The notes: generated from the sequence alone by a model not told the origin. Positions 24,632 through 32,349 are shown, counted from the stretch's first letter. The stretch is DNA of 64,000 nucleotides from G963668605 sp963668605 (GCA_963668605.1 OY764903.1:3596001-3660000); one strand, 5' to 3'. A program made the numbers and translations.

Positions 24632-26878
24632 TCACTGGTTCGGCTTCTTGTCGTCTTCGTTTGCAGGTTTCTGTTTTCTGCCTCGGTCCTGGCGCTGCGG
24701 CGGTTCGGCCGCTGGGGGCTGAGCTTTTTCCGCTTGAGACTGCGGCACATTATTTTGCTGCCGTTGGGCGTCCTGTTGCTGTCTCTGTTGCTGCTGCTGT
24801 TGGGCATCCTGTTGCCTCTGCCGCTGAACGTCCTGTTGTTGTTGTTGCCGCTGCCGTTGGGTATCTTGCTGCTGTTTTTGTTGCTGCTGCTGGACGTCCT
24901 GCTGCTGTTTCGGCTGCTGCGGTTGGGCATCCTGTTGTCTCGGTCGCTGGACGTCCTGTTGTTGTTGCCGCTGCCGTTGGGTATCTTGCTGCTGTTTTTG
25001 TTGCTGCTGGACGTCCTGCTGCTGTTTCGGCTGCTGCTGTTGGGCGTCCTGTTGCCTCTGCCGCTGGACGTCCTGTTGTTGTTGCCGCTGCCGTTGGGCA
25101 TCTTGCTGCTGTTTTTGTTGCTGCTGCTGGACATCCTGCTGCTGTTTCGGCTGCTGCTGCTGTTGGATATCCTGCTGCCGGTTTTGTTGCTGCTGCCGTT
25201 GGACGTCCTGCTGCCTTTGTTGCTGCTGCCCTGCTGGCGGGACGTTCGTCCGCTCGGTTACCGGGGGCTGAGGAACATTCGGCTGCTGCCCACGCTGTGG
25301 TTCAGCACCCACCGTCGGTTGAACACGCCTTACCCGGCCCATATCCAGGACGCGAACCGGTGCACTCGGAGCCGGCGCACTCTGTCGTATCTGCCGGACT
25401 GCGGTTTGCGGAAGCGGGCGACCGGGGTTTTGAGCTAGCGCCGCCTGCTGGCGGTCGAATGGAACCGGAGCGGGAGGCGGCGGCGTTCGTGCCACCACGG
25501 ACCGGCTCAGCACGTTGGCCGGAGGACGCGCAGCGCGGGAGGCGGTGTCCGCCCGTGAGCCGAGAACGCTCGCCCTTTGGGGTGTAATGGCCGGAGCGGC
25601 GCTCACCTGGGCCGAACCAAGCTGAGCAACCGGTACCGCGCGTGCATACTGATTCACCCGGCGCCCGCTGGCGAAAGTGTTTTGCGGAACCGCTGTAACG
25701 CCGTTCTGGACCCTCTGGTTCGCGTAGGCAATCGCCGTATTGTTGGAATTCCGAGTGTTGTAATAGTTGTTGATAGTGGTGTTATTGATCACCGTGTTGG
25801 TGCTGTTCACCCGCGTGAAGTAACCCTGGCTCGCCTGGTAAGACGGAAAATACGGCTCACGAGGACCCAGGGGAAACCATCCTACCGCAGCGGCAGTGCC
25901 GATAGAAAAGCTCAGGTTGAAACCGGAACCTCCTCTCCCTCCGCCAATCCACGCCACTAGCGCGGGCGCGTAGATAGGAGTCACGCCATAAGGTCCGGGT
26001 ATCCAGCCCCAACGCCCGCCAAAGGAAGCCCAACGGCCATAATGATAGGGAGCGAATCCCCACGGTGCGTCGTCCACCCAGGTCCAACCCCAGGGGTCGA
26101 TCCAGGCCCAATGCCCGTCATGATAGGGCGCCCAGTCTGCTGCAACTGTAGTCGGCATCCAGACTTGACCGTAGCCGGGCTGATTCCCCCAGCGGCCGTA
26201 TTGGTCGAGGTCTTCGTAGCCGGGGACTTCGCGCGAAACGTAACGTGCGGACTGAGATTGGTCTTCGCGGCGGTCACGCGAGGAACACCACTGGTCGAAC
26301 TCATCGGCTCCACCAACGGACGTGAGATTGTAGTTAATTTGATCGCCGCCTCTCACCGCTACCCGTTGCCGCGCGTAAATCGGAAACGACTGACCGCCGC
26401 CGGTCACCTCGCCCTCTCCATCGCGTACCGTGATAATGGTGGTCTGCGAATCAGGATTCGCGTCGATGCGGTACTCGCCGGGCCGCACTAAGGTGAAAGC
26501 CAGGTTCGGTGTGTCAACCTCAAAAATCTGATTCTGCGCGAGATTGCGCAGGCGGACCGTAAGCGTCCCTTCCGACAGACGGATCTGGACGGTCTGATCG
26601 TCCAAATTCAGGAACTGGAAGTCCGAGTTCGCGCTCAGGCGTAAAGCCGTCGATCCGATGTGAAACTCCGCTCGCCCGCGGTCACCGACCCAGATGTTAT
26701 CGCCGATGGTAAGCGGCCGGTTGATGTCGGCGTCCACCCATTCATTCATGCCGGTCGGTTGGAAAGACACCGGACCGTCCCGGTAATTGAGGCGGCCCAC
26801 CCGGCTCGGAGGATCCTGCGCAGCCAGGAACGTGGCTGAGGCCGCCATCAGTACCACACCCATCCTTAATTGCCACAT
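24632..26878 (-). CDS. FecR/DUF6600 protein with a glutamine-rich C-terminus
   Basis: 748 residues. AAGGAG stands 6 nt before ATG 26878 and fixes the start, followed by a signal peptide (about residues 1-20). A FecR-like domain (RGRAEFHIGSTALRLSANS, ARQRVAVRGGDQINYN) leads to the Trp/Tyr/Gly-rich DUF6600 region (WAPYHDGHWAWIDPWGWTWV, PYHYGRWASFGGRWGWIPG). A Pro-rich stretch and then about 190 residues of Gln/Arg/Asp repeats follow. It is probably an exported envelope protein. A sigma-54-like promoter lies 54 bp upstream (26932-26947) with a TGACC palindrome behind it. Confidence 0.85.
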   Translation of the reverse strand: MWQLRMGVVLMAASATFLAAQDPPSRVGRLNYRDGPVSFQPTGMNEWVDADINRPLTIGDNIWVGDRGRAEFHIGSTALRLSANSDFQFLNLDDQTVQIRLSEGTLTVRLRNLAQNQIFEVDTPNLAFTLVRPGEYRIDANPDSQTTIITVRDGEGEVTGGGQSFPIYARQRVAVRGGDQINYNLTSVGGADEFDQWCSSRDRREDQSQSARYVSREVPGYEDLDQYGRWGNQPGYGQVWMPTTVAADWAPYHDGHWAWIDPWGWTWVDDAPWGFAPYHYGRWASFGGRWGWIPGPYGVTPIYAPALVAWIGGGRGGSGFNLSFSIGTAAAVGWFPLGPREPYFPSYQASQGYFTRVNSTNTVINNTTINNYYNTRNSNNTAIAYANQRVQNGVTAVPQNTFASGRRVNQYARAVPVAQLGSAQVSAAPAITPQRASVLGSRADTASRAARPPANVLSRSVVARTPPPPAPVPFDRQQAALAQNPGRPLPQTAVRQIRQSAPAPSAPVRVLDMGRVRRVQPTVGAEPQRGQQPNVPQPPVTERTNVPPAGQQQQRQQDVQRQQQQNRQQDIQQQQQPKQQQDVQQQQQKQQQDAQRQRQQQQDVQRQRQQDAQQQQPKQQQDVQQQQKQQQDTQRQRQQQQDVQRPRQQDAQPQQPKQQQDVQQQQQKQQQDTQRQRQQQQQDVQRQRQQDAQQQQQQRQQQDAQRQQNNVPQSQAEKAQPPAAEPPQRQDRGRKQKPANEDDKKPNQ
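24700..25240 (-). repeat. Imperfect Q-rich repeats in the FecR/DUF6600 gene
   Basis: The 3' part of the gene consists of CAG/CAA-type triplets arranged in imperfect units of about 39-40 codons (QQQQDVQRQRQQDAQQQQ, then PKQQQDVQQQQKQQQ and DTQRQR), repeated about three times. Because of this, the opposite strand is open for hundreds of codons of Leu/Val/Ala, which is an artefact. Confidence 0.85.
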
Positions 26879-26931
26879 AGATACTCCTTCTTGGTGATCA
26901 TTTCGACGCTTCGCGTCCCACCATTCCCTCA

Positions 26932-26947
26932 TGCACGAGCACTGCCA
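26932..26947 (-). promoter_or_regulatory. Sigma-54-like -24/-12 element before the FecR/DUF6600 gene
   Basis: On the minus strand this reads TGGCAGTGCTCGTGCA, against the consensus TGGCACRNNNNTTGCW. GG and GC are 10 nt apart, as required. A transcript would start near 26920 and include the AAGGAG ribosome site. The palindrome at 27122-27137 lies about 180 bp upstream, a normal distance for an enhancer-binding protein. Confidence 0.55.
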
Positions 26948-27121
26948 AAGCTTTCCTGGGCTAGTTTGAATCCAATCGTGCGGCGGAAGAGTCAGATCGG
27001 GCTGCGGCGTCAGGAGGAGCATCCAGCTTGGAGGATGCAGTGGACCGATTCATCATGAGCCGCTTCGATTCGCCCAACCCGTGCTCTGGGAGGCCCCCAG
27101 CCTGGACGCTATCTGGTCATG

Positions 27122-27137
27122 TGACCAGGTATGGTCA
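27122..27137. promoter_or_regulatory. Enhancer-like palindrome 1: TGACCA-GGTA-TGGTCA
   Basis: A perfect palindrome, which extends by one more base pair on each side (GTGACCA/TGGTCAC). A third half-site TGGTCA lies at 27114-27119. The same TGACC-N6-GGTCA geometry occurs at 29129 and 32199. Nearest promoter-like target: the sigma-54-like element at 26932-26947 on the minus strand. Confidence 0.6.
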
Positions 27138-27225
27138 CAGCCCTCCATCGAGGAGAGTCAACCGGAACGACGCATTAAGGCTCTTGATGGGCAGACGCCA
27201 TGTCAACTGAAGGGCGATAACCGGC

Positions 27226-27729
27226 TTAATAGGGCCGGCTGCCAACCCAGTTGCCCGGTGGATCGTAGTTGCAGACCCAGACCTCGCGGCCTCTCCCTCG
27301 CGCCACTGCGCATCCCACTTCTTTCGTGCTACCCCAGACGATTTGCGTGTAGTGCCCGCACGCACCACGACATCTGTTCGAACTGTAGTCGTAGTTTCGA
27401 GATTCCGCGGCCCACGCGTTGAGAACCTGCGCGGGCGATGCGGCCGCACCGGTAATCTCGAACAAGTTTTCGCCGTAGATCGAGTCCGGACGGTGGACGA
27501 GTTGCTTGCGCGCGAGGAGAGTGGCCGCCCAGTCTTGCGAACGTGCGGCCAACCGATCAGACCACACCAGTGGGGGTATTCCCACGCGCGCCCGCACAGC
27601 GTTGTGGACAGCGAGCATGCCGCGCGAGAGAGAGGATGGCGCGTGAACAGATGGCCCCTCGCCAAAGTGCCGCCATTGTGCGCTGCCGGTTCCAGCGAGC
27701 ATGATCAGAAGCCAAAACGCCTGCCGCAT
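27226..27729 (-). CDS. Secreted CAP-domain (SCP/PR-1-like) protein
   Basis: 167 residues from ATG 27729, starting a signal peptide (MRQAFWLLIMLAGTGSAQ). A single CAP domain follows with its four signature pieces: MLAVHNAVRARVGIPPLVW, YGENLFEI, CGHYTQIVW, and GREVWVCNYDPPGNW. The conserved His and Glu residues of the CAP cavity are present. Bacterial CAP proteins are extracellular; their roles (lipid binding, wall contact, proteolysis) are mostly unsettled. The frame is open to 27834, but the signal peptide fixes the start. Confidence 0.88.
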   Translation of the reverse strand: MRQAFWLLIMLAGTGSAQWRHFGEGPSVHAPSSLSRGMLAVHNAVRARVGIPPLVWSDRLAARSQDWAATLLARKQLVHRPDSIYGENLFEITGAAASPAQVLNAWAAESRNYDYSSNRCRGACGHYTQIVWGSTKEVGCAVARGRGREVWVCNYDPPGNWVGSRPY

Positions 27730-28101
27730 GCTCTTATAGACGCGCGCGAATGGACTTTCGTAAACAGTCGGCACGGACTGAAGTGTGAAGATATTCCGTC
27801 CGGCCGTCGCGACGATGAAGAAATCGCTGGCCACGATGGCCTTGCCGTGGTTACGGACGAAGTTCGTCCAGCGCTGCTTGAGATCGGGTGTACGGCCCGG
27901 GGCATGAGTTCCCGCAGACTGGCAGGGATCTTAGGCCGGCCACGCGGCTTGGATCTGGTGCTGGCTACGAACAAGCAATTCCCGCATTCCAAGTGCAGTT
28001 TCTGCATTTCTTCGCGGGTACATTCCGCCGTGTCACGCCGGCTATACCACCGAGGCGCAATTGGTCCGTCTCGTGCTCTAAAAAAGCGCGGTCTTCACAC
28101 C
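27730..28101. other. Intergenic region, no intact gene
   Basis: It lies between the divergent CAP gene and the baeRF remnant. No credible gene is seen. A weak sigma-54-like sequence at 27962-27977 (TGGCTAC...AAGCA) has the correct GG-N10-GC spacing but poor -12 bases and no palindrome behind it. Confidence 0.35.
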
Positions 28102-28482
28102 ATGCCCAACTTGCTCGCCGAACAGATCGATACTCTGGCAGCTTTCGCTCCGACTGCGCTGCCCGTCATCAACCTGTACCTGAACACTCAATCCGACGAC
28201 CATGGCCGCGACCACTTTGCCTCCTTCGTAAGGAAAGAACAGCACACAAGAACCAGAAGGAAAGGTCGAGGAAGTGCTCTTGAGCACGTCTCTCAAGCGC
28301 TTCGGGGAGAGGAAGAAGAGCAGTTTCTTGAGACCACGTCCTCCACGGGTGAGGGCGACAAGCTGTCCGAAACCATCCTGGCGCGAGCCAGGCAAACTGG
28401 AGCGCGGTTGAGACTCATCGAGGATGTGCCCCTGCTCGCCGAGGTGGGCGGTGTGAAAAAGGAACAACCATGTCATTCGTGA
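28102..28482 (+). pseudogene. Internally deleted baeRF (eRF1-like) family gene
   Basis: 126 codons. The first 45 or so residues (LLAEQIDTLAAFAPTALPVI then NLYLNTQSDDHGRDHF) match the N-terminus of the bacterial eRF1-like (baeRF) proteins, which are usually about 350-390 residues. The end (ILARARQTGARLRLIEDVPL and LAEVGGV) matches their C-terminus, except that the final residues are replaced. About 250 residues between the two parts are missing without a frame break. Probably non-functional. Confidence 0.6.
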
Positions 28483-28640
28483 TTTACATTGTCGGCTTCC
28501 TTACTTTGATCGGCGGGTTGGTCTACGGAGCCGTGATACTGCATGTCGCCGCGCGCTGGATCGCAGTGGGTGCAATTGTGCTCTTGGGCCTTGCGATTGT
28601 GACAGGCGTCAAAGCCACGCGGCAAAAAGATCCGTCGTAA
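28470..28640 (+). CDS. Small membrane protein, two helices (56 residues)
   Basis: AAGGA precedes ATG 28470 by 6 nt. The product has two hydrophobic helices (FVIYIVGFLTLIGGLVYGAV and WIAVGAIVLLGLAIVTGV) and ends with the charged tail KATRQKDPS. Similar short proteins occur in many soil bacteria. Its start overlaps the end of the baeRF remnant. Unlike its neighbours it is intact. The function is unknown. Confidence 0.7.
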   Translation: MSFVIYIVGFLTLIGGLVYGAVILHVAARWIAVGAIVLLGLAIVTGVKATRQKDPS

Positions 28641-28683
28641 TAAGACGTGTGTCGCGGCTCGGAACCAGCAGGACAGTCGCAAC

Positions 28684-29131
28684 ATGGAAGCCTCCGATCA
28701 CCGTTCGGCGGCGAACTTCCTCATCGCGTGGCTCGAAGCCCAGATTGACTTCGCTTCGATCATGGCAGTGGGACACCGAGTAGTCCACGGCGTGAGATAT
28801 ACCAAGCCGGCGCGTGTCACACCCGAATTGCTGGATGAACTTCATCGCATCGCTCCCTATGACCCAGACCATCTGCCTCGAGAGATCCAACTGATCGAGG
28901 CGTTCCGCCAGCGTCATCCGAAGTTGCCCCAAGTCGCCTGTCTTATGCCTACCTCATGGAGGAGCTGGCTCGCGTCGCCAGCACGAAGGCAGCCCTCGGA
29001 CGCGTGATCCTGGGTCACCTTGGTAACCCGATGAAGAACTGATGATTGCGCGCGAAGTGCGCCGTTTCCTCGCTGATGAAGAGCAACCTGAACGGAATGC
29101 GCCACAAGGCGGTCCCGCCTCAAATCAGTGA
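28684..29131 (+). pseudogene. ackA: Acetate kinase remnant in three pieces
   Basis: Piece 1 (28684-28950) reads MAVGHRVVHGVRYTKPARVT and then HRIAPYDPDHLPREIQLIEA, matching the substrate-binding region of AckA. Piece 2, in another frame (about 28935-29020), reads LSYAYLMEELARVASTKAAL and GRVILGHLGNP. Piece 3, in a further frame, reads DEELMIAREVRRFLADEEQ and ends at TGA 29129. The N-terminal phosphate-binding region and most of the C-terminal half are absent. An intact phosphoketolase, whose acetyl phosphate product AckA would use, lies 5.7 kb downstream. Confidence 0.8.
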
Positions 29132-29144
29132 CCGTATTCGGTCA
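29129..29144. promoter_or_regulatory. Enhancer-like palindrome 2: TGACCG-TATT-CGGTCA
   Basis: A perfect 6-bp-arm palindrome of the same TGACC-N6-GGTCA form as the sites at 27122 and 32199. It overlaps the stop codon of the acetate kinase remnant. It lies about 94 bp upstream of the sigma-54-like element at 29229-29244. Confidence 0.65.
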
Positions 29145-29228
29145 TGTGGCTAGGCGCGGTCAGGTGTCAGGCACCAAGGTGCGTCTGCACCACTTTCCTA
29201 AGTACTGCAAACGCGAGAGCATGCGAAA

Positions 29229-29244
29229 TGGCACGCCACCTGCT
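29229..29244 (+). promoter_or_regulatory. Sigma-54 promoter before the Met-rich gene
   Basis: TGGCACGCCACCTGCT matches the sigma-54 consensus TGGCACRNNNNTTGCW at every fixed base but one (C for the first T of TTGC). GG at 29230-29231 and GC at 29242-29243 have the exact spacing. Transcription would start near 29255, 34 nt before the ATG of the Met-rich protein. Confidence 0.7.
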
Positions 29245-29288
29245 TGTCAAAGTCGGGAAGCAGCCAGACTGACATGAGGAGCGGGAAC

Positions 29289-29471
29289 ATGGGCGACCGA
29301 TGTAAGCAGATGATGGCGAAGATGTCGAGTATGCCGGACAAGATGATGGCGCATATGAGCGAGCATATGGCCCAATCCGGCAGCACTGCGATGCGGCAGT
29401 CTGTGGCGCACTACCCGATGATGCAGGGCCGGAAGGACATGGACGAAAAATCGGCGGATGCGCACAAATAG
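29289..29471 (+). CDS. Small methionine-rich protein (60 residues)
   Basis: GAGGAG precedes ATG 29289 by 8 nt. The product holds 13 methionines, many in paired patterns (CKQMMAKMSSMPDKMMAHM, then SEHMAQSG, YPMMQG), plus His and one Cys, and ends DEKSADAHK. No signal peptide is visible. Met/His-rich small proteins often bind Cu(I) or Ag(I), but that is inference only. It is the first gene behind the sigma-54-like promoter and is followed after about 100 bp by the DUF302 gene. Confidence 0.55.
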   Translation: MGDRCKQMMAKMSSMPDKMMAHMSEHMAQSGSTAMRQSVAHYPMMQGRKDMDEKSADAHK

Positions 29472-29573
29472 CGCCAGCACGATCGCGCCGCACATCGGGA
29501 TGTCTTCCCGGAACCGGCGGCAGATCGGGTGCGGTGATGGCGATGGCCCAGTTTCTCATCAACGGACAAGGTG

Positions 29574-29975
29574 ATGCTAGTCAAATTATCTCCACATAGA
29601 TTATCTACGGACAAAACGGTGAGTGAGACTGCGGCGGCCGTGCACGATGCCGTCCAGGCCAATCACCTTGGCGTCATGCAGGTTCACAACTTCAAAGAGG
29701 CCATGTCGCAAAACGGTATGGCGTTCGTTCGCGAATGCCTGATCTTCGAGGTCTGTCAGCCTCAACAACCGACAAAGGCGCTCAATGAAAGCATGAGGGC
29801 CTCCACCGCACTACCATGCCGGATCTTCATTTACGAGGACGACGGTAAAACCATTCTGGCTGCGTTGAAGCCAACGACTTTTCAGGCGATGTTCCACACG
29901 CCGCAACTGGAAGGGGCGGCGCAGGAAATGGAAGCCACGATGGTCAAAATCATGAAGGAAGCGGCGTCAGGTTGA
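29574..29975 (+). CDS. DUF302 domain protein
   Basis: 133 residues from ATG 29574 (GTG 29571 directly before it is possible). It covers a single DUF302 domain: KTVSETAAAVHDAVQANHLGV, HNFKEAMSQNGM, CLIFEVCQPQQ, and then the LPCRIFIYEDDGKTILAALK strands. DUF302 proteins are small cytoplasmic or periplasmic proteins of unknown function, often next to stress or metal genes. It probably belongs to the transcription unit started by the sigma-54-like promoter at 29229. Confidence 0.8.
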   Translation: MLVKLSPHRLSTDKTVSETAAAVHDAVQANHLGVMQVHNFKEAMSQNGMAFVRECLIFEVCQPQQPTKALNESMRASTALPCRIFIYEDDGKTILAALKPTTFQAMFHTPQLEGAAQEMEATMVKIMKEAASG

Positions 29976-30269
29976 CTGGCTGATATGGCCATCGGCCGAT
30001 CTGCGGCACGACCGCCGCCCGGCATGAGGGGTTTGTCCAGCGACTCTCCACAGCAAGACCGAATGGCTGGTCGCGTGCTCACTCTCGAGACGAGATGCAC
30101 AAGCTATATCGTGAGAGCGGCTGGCTCGTTCGTCATCGTGTTGGCGTGGATCTACGGAGGTGCTGAATCTCGGCACTAACTTCGCCAGCCTCCCTGCGTG
30201 CCGCGTCGGCTCACTACTCACAACGGACCTCCGTCGCTCGGGGTTGAACGCAGAAAGCTAGTTTCGACC
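29976..30269. other. Intergenic region before the AI-2E-type gene
   Basis: No gene seen. A sequence at 30064-30079 (TGGCTGGTCGCGTGCT) has sigma-54-like spacing but imperfect bases, and no TGACC palindrome is upstream of it. It is recorded here as weak. Confidence 0.3.
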
Positions 30270-32150
30270 ATGATCAAGCCTCACGTGTTACCCGGCGGGT
30301 CAGGCGTTCGGACCGCCGCGATTCTGGTCACGGTGATTGCAGTGCTGTACCTGGCGCGCGAGATCTTCATTCCTCTAGCGTTCGCCATAACCCTCGCTCT
30401 GGTATTGACACCTGCGGTGGCTTGGCTGCAAAAACTGCGTGTGGGTCGCGTTCCATCGGTGCTCTTCGCCATGCTGGTCTCCATCGCGATCGCGTGCGGG
30501 ATTGGCTTGGTCATCTTTAATCAACTGGTGGAAGTGGTCAACGACCTACCCAGATACCAGCAGAATATTCACAACAAGATTGAAGCGATGCACACGCCTG
30601 GCAAAGGCGTCCTCGGACAGGCCGCCGCCAACGTGAAAGAGCTCGGAAAAGAGCTTTCCAGCTCTTCGCTGCCAACAGCTCCGCAAACTCCAAGTCAAGG
30701 CGGGCGCAACACGTCGAACCAACCTGTCCGTCCTGTTCCGGTGCAGATCGTGGCAGAACCGGCGAACGAGTTCGAGTATGTGCGCGATCTGGCCAAGCCC
30801 GTGCTGGCACCACTCGGAACCTTCGGGATGGTTCTGATATTCACCGTGTTCCTGCTGATCGGACAAACCGACCTGCGCAATCGACTGTTCCGTCTGGCAG
30901 GATTGGATCACCTGCACCTCATGACGCAAGCCCTGGATGATGCAACGCGACGGGTCAGTCGCTACCTGGTGATGCAACTCCTGGTGAATGCGAGTCTTGG
31001 TGTACTGTGTGGAACCGGTTTGTATCTGATCGGCGTTCCGTATGCGGTTTTGTGGGGAACCGTTGCGGCAATTTTGCGGATTGTCCCTTATGTCGGATCG
31101 CTGGTGGCGGCCTCATTGCCCCTGCTGCTCTCACTCGCGGTTTTCGATCATTGGATGCCTCCGTTCCTCGTATTCCTGCTGTTCGCCACGCTGGAACTGG
31201 TGACCTCCAACGTCGTTGAGCCGTGGCTCTACGGGATGCATATGGGGATCTCTGCGCTGGCGCTCCTGTTGACTACTTTGTTTTGGGTAGCTTTATGGGG
31301 ACCCGCGGGCCTGATTTTGTCGACGCCACTAACGGTGTGCGTCGTGGTTTTGGGCCGCCACATTCCGCACCTGTCCTTTCTGCATATTCTACTCGGCGAT
31401 CAGCCAGTCCTCGCGGCGGAAGCGCAAGTGTATCAGCGCCTGCTGGCGATGGATGACCATGAAGCGCGAACGGTGGCCGATGTCTACTTGGGAGAGAACT
31501 CCTTGGTTCAGCTGTACGATTCGGTCATCATTCCGGCGCTCATGATGGCCGAGCAGGATCGGCACAAGGGCGCACTCGACCCAACGCTGGAGGAATTTGT
31601 TTTTCTGAGTATCAAAGAAATGATCACGGAATTCTCCGAACAGACCGAGCAGGTCAATACCGAAACTGCAAGTGACGGTGAGCCGGAACCGAAACCGGCA
31701 GGTGCGGCCGGCCGGGTGATCTGTCTTCCTGCCAACGACGAGGCGGACGAGATTGCTGCAGCAATGTTGGCCCAACTTGTGGAACAGGCCGGCTATGCCG
31801 CTCTTTCGTTTCCTGTCGACCCTTCCCTGCAACATATGCTCGCGATCGTGGAACCGGAGCAGAACGATGTGTTCTGCATTTCCGCCGTGCCTCCGTTCGC
31901 GTTTGCCCGTGCGAGAACCCTATGCCGGCTGCTCCAGGTGCGGTTCTCCCGAACCAGGATCGTGATCGGCGTCTGGGGATTCCCTGGCGACACAGAGCGG
32001 GCCCTGCAACGCTTTCAACCGGCGCGTCCGCACAAACTGGTAACGAGTCTCGCAGACGCGGTCAAATTCTTCGTCGACTCCAGTCCGGCCGCGAAGGATA
32101 ATTCTGTCCCGGCAGACCCAGTGCGAAACAGCTTTCAGCTACCAGCGTGA
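30270..32150 (+). CDS. AI-2E/PerM-type permease with a long cytoplasmic C-terminus
   Basis: 626 residues from ATG 30270. The first 360 or so residues form the AI-2E transporter family (UPF0118): VLYLAREIFIPLAFAITLAL, a periplasmic segment with a Ser/Pro-rich insertion, then GVPYAVLWGTVAAILRIVPY and WGPAGLILSTPLTVCV. The following 260 or so residues are soluble and unusual for the family. They include an acidic/Pro linker (near residue 465) and an alpha/beta domain starting RVICLPANDEADEIAAAMLA that resembles a B12-binding or Rossmann-like fold. Transported substrate is unknown; many family members are not AI-2 exporters. Confidence 0.85.
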   Translation: MIKPHVLPGGSGVRTAAILVTVIAVLYLAREIFIPLAFAITLALVLTPAVAWLQKLRVGRVPSVLFAMLVSIAIACGIGLVIFNQLVEVVNDLPRYQQNIHNKIEAMHTPGKGVLGQAAANVKELGKELSSSSLPTAPQTPSQGGRNTSNQPVRPVPVQIVAEPANEFEYVRDLAKPVLAPLGTFGMVLIFTVFLLIGQTDLRNRLFRLAGLDHLHLMTQALDDATRRVSRYLVMQLLVNASLGVLCGTGLYLIGVPYAVLWGTVAAILRIVPYVGSLVAASLPLLLSLAVFDHWMPPFLVFLLFATLELVTSNVVEPWLYGMHMGISALALLLTTLFWVALWGPAGLILSTPLTVCVVVLGRHIPHLSFLHILLGDQPVLAAEAQVYQRLLAMDDHEARTVADVYLGENSLVQLYDSVIIPALMMAEQDRHKGALDPTLEEFVFLSIKEMITEFSEQTEQVNTETASDGEPEPKPAGAAGRVICLPANDEADEIAAAMLAQLVEQAGYAALSFPVDPSLQHMLAIVEPEQNDVFCISAVPPFAFARARTLCRLLQVRFSRTRIVIGVWGFPGDTERALQRFQPARPHKLVTSLADAVKFFVDSSPAAKDNSVPADPVRNSFQLPA

Positions 32151-32198
32151 GCCGCAGCGAGACGGAGAGGCCGCGATGCTGTGAGTTGGGGGCTCACC

Positions 32199-32214
32199 TG
32201 ACCACCCTTGGTCA
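32199..32214. promoter_or_regulatory. Enhancer-like palindrome 3: TGACCA-CCCT-TGGTCA
   Basis: A perfect palindrome with 6-bp arms and the same half-sites as the sites at 27122 and 29129. It lies 49 bp after the AI-2E-type gene and about 127 bp upstream of the sigma-54-like element at 32334-32349. Confidence 0.6.
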
Positions 32215-32333
32215 CATGACGACATTTCGTTACGATTCCGAGAACTCCAATAAGGCATGTATTGCAGCCTTTATTGATCTGTTCTAGCGATGATAGTGGT
32301 CGATTGCGGGCTCCGTTGAGCGGCAGCGCGCAA

Positions 32334-32349
32334 TGGACCCGAAAATGCT
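32334..32349 (+). promoter_or_regulatory. Sigma-54-like element before the PRC-barrel gene
   Basis: TGGACCCGAAAATGCT keeps the essential GG and GC at 10 nt spacing and the C and T of the outer consensus, but deviates at several other positions. It is weaker than the element at 29229. The gene starts about 95 nt downstream. Confidence 0.4.

Noticed and set aside
24385..25587. Long plus-strand frames of 400 and 289 codons rich in Leu, Val and Ala
   Set aside because: They are the antisense of the Q-rich repeats of the FecR/DUF6600 gene. They have no ribosome site and no domain, and their composition follows from the repeat.
30064..30079. Sigma-54-like sequence before the AI-2E-type gene
   Set aside because: Spacing is right, but two bases of the -24 part and one of the -12 part deviate and there is no TGACC palindrome upstream. 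It is too weak to count as part of the regulon.
32260..32275. GGCATGTATTGCA upstream of the PRC-barrel gene as a sigma-54 element
   Set aside because: GG and GC are only 8 nt apart; sigma-54 needs 10. The element at 32334 was used instead.
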